A stretch of 64,000 nucleotides of DNA from Arthrobacter terrae (GTDB taxonomy: Bacteria > Actinomycetota > Actinomycetes > Actinomycetales > Micrococcaceae): the NCBI RefSeq assembly GCF_015708085.1, contig NZ_JADNYM010000021.1:30524-94523 (forward strand). The letters are read 5' to 3'. A model generated the notes under the pieces. That model did not search any database, was not told the DNA's origin, and saw only the letters and a program-made list of their open reading frames with translations. The position numbers and the translations under genes were made by a program. Of the stretch, positions 55,815-63,584 are shown in pieces (positions within the stretch are counted from its first letter, which is position 1; the number at the start of each line of letters is the position of its first letter).

Positions 55815-56321
55815 ATGGACTGGTTCTTCGTAGTGCTCATCGCCGTCGTCGGAATTGTCGTTTTGATTTGGGCCGCCCGCGTAGGCCGCACGGGCGGCAG
55901 CAACCTCTCCGATGCGGACCGGTATCAGCGGGAGCTGGACCGCAAGGCCCAGGCGCAGCTGCAGGCTTCTGCGCGCTCGGCCGCTGCGGGCCGTCCAAGC
56001 CATCCGTCACAGCGTACGGGCTACTCCCAGGCCAACGCCTACCGCACCTCTCCGGCCCAAGGACAAAACGAAACGCACGGACAGAACATCGCACGGGGGC
56101 AAAACGTTTCGCACGGGCAGAACCTCAGCGGCCGTAACGGTGGCCAAAACGCCGGCCGCTTCGCCGGCCAGGACCAGCCCCTGTCGATGGACCCGCAGCT
56201 CGTGGCACAGCTGCAGACCCTCATCCGTAACGGCAGCAAGATGCAGGCCATCGCACTGTTGCGCTCCAAAACGGGCGTCGGACTGATGGACGCCAAAAAC
56301 TACGTGGACCGGCTCGGGTAA
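55815..56321 (+). CDS. Membrane-anchored ribosomal protein L7/L12 C-terminal-domain protein
   Basis: 168 residues. One N-terminal TM helix (MDWFFVVLIAVVGIVVLIW) is followed by a Gln/Asn/Gly-rich low-complexity linker (residues 45-120, repeated GQN motifs). The last part (LVAQLQTLIRNGSKMQAIALLRSKTGVGLMDAKNYVDRLG) matches the L7/L12 C-terminal fold: two helices with the conserved GLMDAK-type turn. Start ATG 55815 fits the TM helix at the extreme N-terminus. Such anchored L7/L12-like proteins occur in Micrococcaceae near dnaB; their role is not known. Confidence 0.78.
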   Translation: MDWFFVVLIAVVGIVVLIWAARVGRTGGSNLSDADRYQRELDRKAQAQLQASARSAAAGRPSHPSQRTGYSQANAYRTSPAQGQNETHGQNIARGQNVSHGQNLSGRNGGQNAGRFAGQDQPLSMDPQLVAQLQTLIRNGSKMQAIALLRSKTGVGLMDAKNYVDRLG

Positions 56322-56326
56322 CGCGG

Positions 56327-56749
56327 ATGGATAGCGAAGTGCCTGTCTCCGTGGAGGTGGAGGCATTTATCGCGGCCGTTGAGGACGAGGCCCGACGCCG
56401 AGATGTCCTGGCGCTGACAGTGGTGATGACGCGCATTACCGGTGTACCCGCCGCCGTGTGGGGCCGGAGCACAATCGGCTTCGGCAGTATCCATTACCGC
56501 TGTGAGAGCGGGATGGAAGGGGATCAGGCTGCTGTCGGGTTTTCCTCACAGAACGGCCGCCTCTGCCTCTTCGGACTCGCCGACACCCCGTCCGCCAAAG
56601 CGCGCCTGGGCTCACTCGGGCAGCACACGACGGAGGCCGGCCGTGTTTATCTCAACAAACTCGCCGAAGTGGACATGCTTGTCCTCGAAGAACTGATCCG
56701 CGAGGGATTCGTTGCCAATACTGCCGGTCCGCCAAGCGCGCAAACCTAA
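56327..56749 (+). CDS. DUF1801 family protein
   Basis: 140-residue protein with the DUF1801 pattern (VEAFIAAVED, GVPAAVWGRSTIGFGSIHYRCESG, LNKLAEVDMLVLEELI). These small cytosolic proteins are loosely linked to iron chaperone YdhG, but no function is established. It starts 5 bp after the L7/L12-domain gene, so probably one transcript. Confidence 0.83.
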   Translation: MDSEVPVSVEVEAFIAAVEDEARRRDVLALTVVMTRITGVPAAVWGRSTIGFGSIHYRCESGMEGDQAAVGFSSQNGRLCLFGLADTPSAKARLGSLGQHTTEAGRVYLNKLAEVDMLVLEELIREGFVANTAGPPSAQT

Positions 56750-56781
56750 GCGTCGAACCGTGCCGGGAGTAAGCTACAAAA

Positions 56782-57297
56782 ATGGATGCCGGGTCGATCA
56801 TTGGTGTTGCAGCAGCGATAGCCGCTGCCGCAGTATTGGTCGCGTCAGCCTTTACAGGCAGGCACCGGGCACGCAGATCCACTGCGGAAGATGAATACCG
56901 TCGGCAATTAGGCGTACGTTGCACAACAGCCGCCGCCAACGCAGCCTCGACGGCGGCGATCACGGCCAGCACCGGACCGCGTACTTCAAAGCTGACAAAC
57001 CCGCGGACTCCCGCTCCGGCTGGCCAGCCGAGCCCGGACGAGCCAGGGCAACAGCGCCCGGATGAGCCGGGGCAACAGGAGCAGCAGCAGGCAGACGTAG
57101 GCATTCGCGCCATCCAGAGCGTCCTGCGGCAGAACCAAAGCGATATGGCCGACGGTCGGCTAAGCACGCTGGAGCGGGTGCAAAAGCTCATGACCAGTGA
57201 CGCATTTACGAGCTACGCCACCTTTGGCCGTGCCGGTAACGATCCGGAGTGCGTGGCTCCGATTAAAGACAGCAAAGGGCCCCTACCCGGTGGGTAG
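56782..57297 (+). CDS. Single-TM protein of unknown function
   Basis: 171 residues: one N-terminal TM helix (SIIGVAAAIAAAAVLVASAF), an Ala/Thr-rich stretch, a Pro/Gln/Glu-rich repeat (PGQQRPDEPGQQ type) and a polar C-terminus. I do not recognise a family. It ends inside the hairpin that terminates the convergent rpsF-rplI transcript. Possibly in one transcript with the two genes before it. Confidence 0.65.
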   Translation: MDAGSIIGVAAAIAAAAVLVASAFTGRHRARRSTAEDEYRRQLGVRCTTAAANAASTAAITASTGPRTSKLTNPRTPAPAGQPSPDEPGQQRPDEPGQQEQQQADVGIRAIQSVLRQNQSDMADGRLSTLERVQKLMTSDAFTSYATFGRAGNDPECVAPIKDSKGPLPGG

Positions 57298-57304
57298 AGG
57301 CCCT
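57276..57304. terminator. Hairpin terminator between convergent genes (rplI side)
   Basis: Arms AGGGCCCCTACCC (57276-57288) and GGGTAGAGGCCCT (57292-57304) with one mismatch and a 3-nt loop. On the minus strand the stem is followed by TTTGCTGTCTTT, fitting termination of the rpsF-ssb-rpsR-rplI transcript. It also lies at the end of the rightward 171-residue gene, so may be bidirectional. Confidence 0.8.
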
Positions 57305-57362
57305 CAACTTTAAGCCGGTGGAACCCCCAAGCGTGCTCGGGTTCCTTTCAGCCAACTGTCAA

Positions 57363-57812
57363 CTAGCTGGAAACAACATCCAGGTTAATAACAGCGGCAA
57401 CATCCTCATGCAGACGGACGTTTGCGGTGTAGGAGCCGACACTCTTGATGTGTGCGGGCAACTCCACCTTGCGCTTGTCGATGGCGCCGAGTCCTGCGGC
57501 CTCGACGGCCTTGGCTACATCTTCGGCCTTGACGGTACCGAAGAGTCGGCCGGATTCCCCGGCCTTGACCACGAGCTTGACCGGCTTAGCGGACAAAGCA
57601 GCGGCCTGGGCCTGAGCAGCCTCAACAGAAGCGTGCGCACGGGCAGCGCGGGCGGCCTTGATCGACAGAACCTGCTTCTCGCCGCCCTTGCTCCAGGTAA
57701 GGGCAAATCCGCGGGGCAAAAGGTAGTTACGGGCGTAACCGTTCTTTACCTCGACAACATCGCCGGCAGCACCGAGTCCGGTGACTTCATGGGTCAAAAT
57801 GAGCTTAGACAT
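57363..57812 (-). CDS. rplI: 50S ribosomal protein L9
   Basis: 149-residue L9 with the N-terminal 23S rRNA-binding domain ([32 protein letters not shown]) and the long helix plus C-terminal domain. GAAGGGG before ATG 57812. Fourth gene of the rpsF-ssb-rpsR-rplI operon. Confidence 0.98.
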   Translation of the reverse strand: MSKLILTHEVTGLGAAGDVVEVKNGYARNYLLPRGFALTWSKGGEKQVLSIKAARAARAHASVEAAQAQAAALSAKPVKLVVKAGESGRLFGTVKAEDVAKAVEAAGLGAIDKRKVELPAHIKSVGSYTANVRLHEDVAAVINLDVVSS

Positions 57813-57829
57813 CTGGTTATCCCCTTCGC

Positions 57830-58069
57830 TTAGCCGCGGCCGGCGCCGGAGTAGGGCAGCAGTGCAACTTCGCGGGCATTTTTGATTGCCTGGGCGAGCT
57901 TGCGCTGTTCCTGAACGGTGACGCCCGTGACGCGGCGCGCACGGATCTTTCCCCGGTCAGAGATGAACTTGCGCAGCAATGCTACGTCCTTGTAGTCAAT
58001 GACGGTGACGTCAGCGGCCTTCAAGGGATTGGACTTTGGTTTGGGCTTACGGAGTTCAGCCTTTGCCAT
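57830..58069 (-). CDS. rpsR: 30S ribosomal protein S18
   Basis: 79-residue S18 (residues [22 protein letters not shown] and [31 protein letters not shown]). It has no cysteine, so it is the zinc-independent C-minus form. ATG 58069 follows GGAGCTCC; a longer frame upstream runs through the ssb region and is not real. Confidence 0.98.
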   Translation of the reverse strand: MAKAELRKPKPKSNPLKAADVTVIDYKDVALLRKFISDRGKIRARRVTGVTVQEQRKLAQAIKNAREVALLPYSGAGRG

Positions 58070-58154
58070 CGTGGAGCTCCTTAGTATTCGTGGAGCCCGT
58101 GGATATGGATCCACGGGATGGTTTGCGACGGCAGCTGCCGTCATGAATATTTCT

Positions 58155-58739
58155 TTAGAAGGGAGGTTCCGAAGAATCCGGGCCCGAACCCCAACCGGAG
58201 GATCCACCGGAGGGCGTGCCCCACGGATCGTCTGCCGGAGCGGACTGCCCTGATCCTTGGCTTCCGCCGCCGCCCCAGGCCGGGTTTCCCCCACCGGAGT
58301 TGCCGCCGAAGTTACCCCCACCGCTGTTGCCGCCACCGGAGTTACCCCCGAAGTTGCCGCCACCACCGCCGGAGCGCTGGGTGCGGTTGACCTTGGCATT
58401 GGCGTAGCGCAGCGAGGGGCCGATCTCATCGACCTCAAGCTCCATCACGGTGCGTTTTTCGCCTTCTTTGGTCTCGTAGGTACGCGACTTCAGCCGGCCG
58501 GAAACAATCACGCGGGTGCCCTTGGTCAGGGACTCCGCTACGTTCTCGGCGGCCTCACGCCAAACAGATGCGCGGAGGAACAGCGTTTCGCCGTCCTTCC
58601 ACTCATTCGACTGGCGGTCGAAGGTCCGCGGAGTGGATGCAATGGTGAAGTTCGCTACTGCCGAACCCGACGGGGTGAACCGCAGTTCCGGATCGCTGGT
58701 GAGATTCCCAACGACAGTAATGATCGTTTCGCCTGCCAT
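58155..58739 (-). CDS. ssb: Single-stranded DNA-binding protein
   Basis: 194-residue SSB. OB fold ([22 protein letters not shown] to [14 protein letters not shown]) is followed by a Gly/Asn-rich low-complexity linker and the acidic tip DSSEPPF that binds partner proteins. AGGAG precedes ATG 58739. Lies between rpsF and rpsR as usual. Confidence 0.97.
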   Translation of the reverse strand: MAGETIITVVGNLTSDPELRFTPSGSAVANFTIASTPRTFDRQSNEWKDGETLFLRASVWREAAENVAESLTKGTRVIVSGRLKSRTYETKEGEKRTVMELEVDEIGPSLRYANAKVNRTQRSGGGGGNFGGNSGGGNSGGGNFGGNSGGGNPAWGGGGSQGSGQSAPADDPWGTPSGGSSGWGSGPDSSEPPF

Positions 58740-58802
58740 CTGCTCCTGCTTCCTGCTGGTGTGTTCCTACGGATGAAAACGCTCAAAAAACTGTAACCGA
58801 AG

Positions 58803-59108
58803 TTACTCGGCAACAACCTTCTGGTCTTCGGGGCGGATGATCTTGGTGCGCAGAATGGTCTCATTGAGACCCAGCTGGCGGTCAAGCTCCTGCGTGGTAG
58901 CCGGCTCTGCGGTGAAGTTCACCACTGCGTAGATACCTTCGGTCTTCTTCTTGATCTCGTAAGCCAGTCGACGACGGCCCCAGATATCCACCTTTTCGAT
59001 GGTTCCGCCACCGGTGGTGATGACGCTGAGGAACTTCTGAAGCGACGGCTCAACGGTACGCTCTTCGACCTCGGGGTCGATGATTACCATCAGTTCGTAA
59101 GGACGCAT
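58803..59108 (-). CDS. rpsF: 30S ribosomal protein S6
   Basis: 101-residue S6 ([41 protein letters not shown]). ATG 59108; the GTG at 59120 sits inside the ribosome-binding site and is not the start. First gene of the operon. S6 pairs with S18 on 16S rRNA and can repress its own operon in several bacteria; see the leader feature. Confidence 0.98.
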   Translation of the reverse strand: MRPYELMVIIDPEVEERTVEPSLQKFLSVITTGGGTIEKVDIWGRRRLAYEIKKKTEGIYAVVNFTAEPATTQELDRQLGLNETILRTKIIRPEDQKVVAE

Positions 59109-59166
59109 ATGTGAACCCACCTCCTTTGGGCTAAACGGCTACGGTCTTTCCGTAACAGGAGGTTCA
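59109..59166 (-). promoter_or_regulatory. rpsF 5' leader with SD-masking hairpin candidate
   Basis: On the minus-strand RNA, UGAACCUCCU (complement of 59157-59166) can pair with the ribosome-binding site AGGAGG and GGUUCA just before the start (complement of 59112-59125). An inner 5-bp hairpin UACGG-AAAGA-CCGUA (59140-59154) lies between. This fits an S6/S18-bound autoregulatory leader, known in many bacteria upstream of rpsF, but I could not check the conserved nucleotides of that RNA family. Confidence 0.45.
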
Positions 59167-59325
59167 TTTGCGGTGTCCGTGGGCTGGCGGCCACCGATGA
59201 AGCATGGCCGGCACCAGCACAGACTTATCCATATTACCGTAAGTACGACGGCGGCAGGACCGGTTGTTGATAAGGCCTCCAAGGCACGCGAAGAGTTCTA
59301 CGTGCTGGGTCAGGGGACAACTTGC

Positions 59326-59331
59326 TATCAT
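59326..59331 (+). promoter_or_regulatory. Candidate leaderless -10 element TATCAT
   Basis: TATCAT is separated by 6 nt from the ATG at 59338. That is the spacing of actinobacterial leaderless promoters, in which transcription begins at the A of the start codon. No good -35 box is visible. Confidence 0.5.
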
Positions 59332-59337
59332 AGACCA

Positions 59338-59358
59338 ATGCACCAGGATGGTCCGTGA
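59338..59358 (+). CDS. Candidate leader peptide MHQDGP before the exporter
   Basis: Six-residue reading frame (ATG to TGA) starting 6 nt after a TATCAT element and 211 nt before the exporter start. Short leader peptides ahead of drug exporters often control them by ribosome stalling. Evidence here is position and spacing only. Confidence 0.4.
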   Translation: MHQDGP

Positions 59359-59569
59359 ACCTTTCTCAGCCGCCGGCACCGAGCAGCGACCTCCGCCGGT
59401 CCCCTCATAAGGCCCTCGTCTCACCCGAGGGTAATGACTAAGCCGTTCCCGACCCGGTTAATCACACAGGAGCGAGCCTCGTTCCGCTATCAAAAGTCAG
59501 GCATGAGCGCCGTCCACGCGATGTGAGCCCGTCCCGCAGTCAGCATCTGGTACGAAAGGCACCACACCA

Positions 59570-61252
59570 ATGACCAACGCGACCGCTAGGGCCCAATCCC
59601 CAGCTCCCGCCCTTCCCAAATCGGCGTGGCGAGCACTCGTCGTCCTCTTGATTGGGATGTTTATTGCGCTCCTCGACACGACCATCGTCAACGTGGCCCT
59701 GCCGACCATCCGCACCTCCCTCAATGCCAACGAGGCCACGCTCTCCTGGATCATTTCCGGTTACGCGCTGGCGTTCGGGCTCTCGCTGATTCCGGCCGGT
59801 CGCATTGGCGACCGGGTGGGTCACAAGTGGGTCTTCTTCACTGGTATCGCTCTGTTCACGGTGTCATCCTTCGCCTGTGGAATCGCCCAGTCTGACACGC
59901 AGCTGGTAATTTTTCGCGTCATCCAGGGTCTTGCGGGCGGTATCTTTGTGCCAGCGGTGACCGCTTACATCCAGTTGCTCTTCCCGTCGCAATCGCGAGG
60001 CAAGGCCTTCGCGATCATGGGCAGCGTCATCGGCGTCTCGTCGGCGCTCGGCCCGATCATCGGCGGTCTGCTGATTCAGGCGTTCGGCGACACCGACGGC
60101 TGGCGCTTCGTTTTCTACGTGAACCTGCCGATCGGCCTGACTGCCCTCGTCCTCGCGATGTTCTGGCTTCCTAAGCGCGACCCGGACAATCCGCGTCCGC
60201 CCGCCGGTCTCGACTGGTTCGGCGTCTTCCTCGTGTCGGCCGCTCTGGTTGCCCTGCTCGTTCCCCTCATCCAAGGCCAGGACGAGGGCTGGCCGCTCTG
60301 GACCTACGCCACGATCGCAGGCGGAGTCGTCCTGCTCGCCATGTTTGCCCTCTGGGAGGTCCATTACACGCGGCGGGGCGGAAGCGCCCTTGTGCCTCCG
60401 ACGCTGTTCAAACACCCGCAGTTCACCGGTGGCGTGATCCTGGCCCTGGTCTACTTCGCAGCGTTTACGAGCATATTCTTCACGATCTCGCTGCTTTGGC
60501 AGACCGGTCTCGCTCACAGCGCTCTCGAATCAGGCGTGGTGACGATCCCGTTCGCCATCGGCAGCATTCTCGGCTCTTCGCAGAGCAACCGGCTCTCATC
60601 GCGCCTTGGCCGCAATGTCCTGGTGCTCGGAACCGCGCTCGTCGCCGTCGGCCTGATCTGGCTGTGGCTGCTCTTCCTGATCGTCAAAGGCGTCGACCTG
60701 ACCAACTGGAGCCTGCTCGCGCCGCTCTTCATCGCCGGTGTCGGCAACGGCCTCTTCATCGCACCAAATGCACAGTTCATCGTAGCGACCGTCGATCGCC
60801 GGGACGCAGGATCCGGCTCGGCCGTGATCGCGGCCATCCAACGTATCGGTGCCGCAATCGGCATCGCTGCCATCGGTTCCGTACTTTTCGGCACGCTGAC
60901 AGTGGCCAAACCGGCGGCGCCAACGTCCCACACGGCTGCTGCCATCGCGGAGGTCAACAGGCAGGCCGCGGCGAACCTGGCCACCGGCTTCACCTCCGCC
61001 TCCGCCCATGCCATGCTCGTCAGCGCGATCTTCGCCGTCGCCGCTTTCGCCTTGGTGTTCGCGCTGCCGAAGCGGGTGAATCAGTGGGATCGTGGTGCTC
61101 CCGACAGTTCAGGCCCGCGCGAGTCGGAGCACGGCGGCGCCTCGACAGGCCGGCACGTCGCGGTGCCTGCCCGGGGCGGGGCGGATGATCCCGCGCTGAA
61201 GCACGGCTCACACGCTGCGGGGACTAAGCCCAACTCCGGTTCCGCCCACTGA
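59570..61252 (+). CDS. DHA2-family MFS multidrug exporter
   Basis: 560-residue 14-TM drug:H+ antiporter of the EmrB/QacA type. Motifs: LLDTTIVNVALPTI in TM1, GRIGDRVGHKWVF after TM2, and GSVIGVSSALGPIIGGLL (motif C) in TM5. A hydrophilic Arg/Pro/Gly-rich tail of about 55 residues follows the last helix. Has a long leader (see leader features), suggesting drug-induced expression. Confidence 0.92.
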   Translation: MTNATARAQSPAPALPKSAWRALVVLLIGMFIALLDTTIVNVALPTIRTSLNANEATLSWIISGYALAFGLSLIPAGRIGDRVGHKWVFFTGIALFTVSSFACGIAQSDTQLVIFRVIQGLAGGIFVPAVTAYIQLLFPSQSRGKAFAIMGSVIGVSSALGPIIGGLLIQAFGDTDGWRFVFYVNLPIGLTALVLAMFWLPKRDPDNPRPPAGLDWFGVFLVSAALVALLVPLIQGQDEGWPLWTYATIAGGVVLLAMFALWEVHYTRRGGSALVPPTLFKHPQFTGGVILALVYFAAFTSIFFTISLLWQTGLAHSALESGVVTIPFAIGSILGSSQSNRLSSRLGRNVLVLGTALVAVGLIWLWLLFLIVKGVDLTNWSLLAPLFIAGVGNGLFIAPNAQFIVATVDRRDAGSGSAVIAAIQRIGAAIGIAAIGSVLFGTLTVAKPAAPTSHTAAAIAEVNRQAAANLATGFTSASAHAMLVSAIFAVAAFALVFALPKRVNQWDRGAPDSSGPRESEHGGASTGRHVAVPARGGADDPALKHGSHAAGTKPNSGSAH

Positions 61253-61255
61253 CTT

Positions 61256-61299
61256 GCGACGTCGTCGGACATTGACGCACGACGTCGTGGGACATTGAC
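61256..61299. repeat. Two 21-bp imperfect direct repeats after the DHA2 exporter
   Basis: GCGACGTCGTCGGACATTGAC (61256-61276) and ACGACGTCGTGGGACATTGAC (61279-61299), 19 of 21 identical, 23 bp apart. The second contains the perfect palindrome ACGACGTCGT. They lie between the exporter stop and the DUF1345 gene. Could be regulator sites or the relic of a mobile-element end. Confidence 0.75.
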
Positions 61300-61334
61300 C
61301 GCACAGGCCGTCAGACCTATGGGAAGATCGGGCC

Positions 61335-61985
61335 ATGGCGATCAAATCCCAGCGGGCCCGCCGCGCACACCTGCGCTTTGCGATCATGATCCTTGCCGGC
61401 ATTGCGGCGTGCTTATTGACGGCACTGGCAGGCGAGTGGATCTACGCCCCGGCGGTGGGCTGGGCGGCGGCGGCCCTGATCTACAGCCTTTGGATCTGGC
61501 TCACCATCTCCAGAATGGACGCGGACGCCACGGCCCGGTACGCAGTGGAAGAGGATCCCCGCCGTGCCACAGCGGATTTACTGATCCTTCTCGCCGCACT
61601 GGCGAGCCTTGCCGCCGTCGTCCTGGTGATGATTGCGGCGCAGGACGCGAAGGGCATCGCCAAACTGCTGTTGGCGCTGCTCGCCTTATTCACCGTCGCC
61701 CTGTCCTGGCTCTTGGTACACACACTCTTTACGCTGCGCTACGCGGAGATCTACTATACGCAACCGGTCCCCAAGGGGATCAGCTTCAATCAGGATGAGC
61801 CGCCGCAGTACACGGACTTCGCCTACACGGCGTTCAGCCTGGGTATGACCTATCAGGTGTCCGATACTGATATTCAGACACGCGAAATGCGTTCCGCTGC
61901 CCTCCGGCACAGCTTGCTCGCCTACGTCTTCGGCACCGGTATTCTGGCAACCACCATCAACCTCGTAGTCAGCCTGGCCCAATAG
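61335..61985 (+). CDS. DUF1345 family membrane protein
   Basis: 216-residue protein with about five TM helices and the DUF1345 block FAYTAFSLGMTYQVSDTDIQTREMRSAALRHSLLAYVFGT. Function unknown. The direct repeats at 61256-61299 end 36 bp before its start. Confidence 0.88.
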   Translation: MAIKSQRARRAHLRFAIMILAGIAACLLTALAGEWIYAPAVGWAAAALIYSLWIWLTISRMDADATARYAVEEDPRRATADLLILLAALASLAAVVLVMIAAQDAKGIAKLLLALLALFTVALSWLLVHTLFTLRYAEIYYTQPVPKGISFNQDEPPQYTDFAYTAFSLGMTYQVSDTDIQTREMRSAALRHSLLAYVFGTGILATTINLVVSLAQ

Positions 61986-62096
61986 CGGGGCTGATTTCGG
62001 CGCAGCCGCCCGCGGCCCGAGACCCGCGTCCGTCACCGCGTGCCTCACATGGCGAGCACCGCAGCAACACGGCCAGCGATCCGCGGCCAGTGGCCC

Positions 62097-63380
62097 TTAC
62101 ACAACCGTGCCGAAGAAGACCTCCGCCACCTGGGCCAGCCTGCCCGGATCCTGCACGCCGCACAGTTCCCGGGCTGAATGCATGGAAAGCAGCGGGGTAC
62201 CGACGTCGACCGTGCGGATCCCGAGCCGCGTCGCCGTCAGCGGGCCAATCGTGGAACCGCAGGGCATAACGTTATTGGAGACGAATTCCTGATACGGAAC
62301 CCCTGCAGTCCGGCACAAGCGCGCCCAGGCAGCGGCCCCGACCCCATCCGTGGCGTAGCGCTGGTTCGCGTTGATTTTCAGCAACGGCCCACCGTTGAGG
62401 ACGGGACGGTTCGCCGGATCGTGGCGCTCCGGATAATTCGGGTGGACCGCATGCCCTGCGTCGGCGGAAACACAGAAGGACGTGCTGAACGCACGGCGCC
62501 GTTCACTGACCGTTGCACCGAGTCCGTCCGAAATCCGGACCAAAACGTCCTCCAGGACCGGTCCGCAGGCTCCGGAGCGTGAGGCGCTACCGACCTCTTC
62601 GTGGTCGAAGGCGGCCAGTACCGCAACAGGTCCCTCAGGATTGGCCACTGTTCCGACGGCGATCAGAGCAGTCAAACCCGCATGTACCGACGACAGATTA
62701 TCCAGGCGACCGGACGCAAACAGCTCTCCTTCGGCCCCGAATACCGCCGGTGCCTGCGTGTCCGCAGCTACGACGTCGTAGCCGGCGATGTCCGCAGGAT
62801 CCAGACCCACTCCGCTTGCCAGCAGTCCAAGCAGGTCCGCGGTGCCCGCATCCCCGATGCCCCAGACCGGATTCATCTGCTGCTGCTTGTCCAGGACCAG
62901 GCCATCGTTGACCCCACGATCCAAATGGATGGCCAGCTGGGGGAAACGCAACAGAGGCCCCGATGCCACCAGCGTCTGCGTGCCGTCCAACGTGACCAGC
63001 CGTCCGGCCAGCTGCAGCTCCCGGTCCAGCCAAGAGTTCAGCAGCGGACCACCGTAAACCTCGACGCCGGCCTGCAGCATGCCGAACTTACCTGTCGTGG
63101 GCTTGGGTTTGAGCTTGAAGGACGGAGAATCCGTATGCGCCCCCAGGATATTGAAACCGGTGACGGCTGTGGCGTTGGACGGGGTCACCCACGCGATGAT
63201 CGCGCCGTCACGAATGATGAAATTTTTACCGGGACCACCGGTCCATTCCTGCGCTTCATCGAGTCGCGTGAAACCTGCGCTTGTCAGTCTGCGGGCCGCC
63301 TCATGCGCGGCGTGAAAGCTCGACGGCGACGCGGTGACGTAGGCGGCCAGGTCCTGAATGTGATTCTCGGCTTCACTCAT
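62097..63380 (-). CDS. M18 family aminopeptidase (aspartyl aminopeptidase-like)
   Basis: 427-residue zinc aminopeptidase. Metal-site motifs: GAHTDSPSFKLKP near residue 80, AFDHEEVGS and NYPERHDP with the last His near the C-terminal part. It removes N-terminal residues (often acidic) from peptides in the cytoplasm. ATG 63380 is preferred to an upstream TTG. Single gene. Confidence 0.93.
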   Translation of the reverse strand: MSEAENHIQDLAAYVTASPSSFHAAHEAARRLTSAGFTRLDEAQEWTGGPGKNFIIRDGAIIAWVTPSNATAVTGFNILGAHTDSPSFKLKPKPTTGKFGMLQAGVEVYGGPLLNSWLDRELQLAGRLVTLDGTQTLVASGPLLRFPQLAIHLDRGVNDGLVLDKQQQMNPVWGIGDAGTADLLGLLASGVGLDPADIAGYDVVAADTQAPAVFGAEGELFASGRLDNLSSVHAGLTALIAVGTVANPEGPVAVLAAFDHEEVGSASRSGACGPVLEDVLVRISDGLGATVSERRRAFSTSFCVSADAGHAVHPNYPERHDPANRPVLNGGPLLKINANQRYATDGVGAAAWARLCRTAGVPYQEFVSNNVMPCGSTIGPLTATRLGIRTVDVGTPLLSMHSARELCGVQDPGRLAQVAEVFFGTVV

Positions 63381-63584
63381 ACATCGATTCAATCAAACAT
63401 CGGCGGCAACTGCTGCCAACCCTCGTCCCCGGCCCTGCCGGATTCCTGCCCAGCTGATGGATCCGCGGTCGTTGCTGAGGAGTTGGGCGCTGGCCCGCTC
63501 ACGATGGCCGCATAGCCCCAGAGGTTTTCAACGTGCAAGTGCTGGTGAGGTCTGAATGTCAGTGGGTGGTGGCAGTGTTGGGTT

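Larger units (their letters stand above)
59167..59569. other. Leader region of the DHA2 exporter
   Basis: 403 bp. Left part should contain the rpsF promoter (minus). The right part is the exporter leader: candidate -10 TATCAT (59326-59331), a 6-codon reading frame at 59338, a small stem CCTCG-N7-CGAGG region near 59414-59430, and a second short frame ATG 59503 to TGA 59526 (MSAVHAM). GAAAGG precedes the exporter start. No tRNA or other gene seen. Confidence 0.55.
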
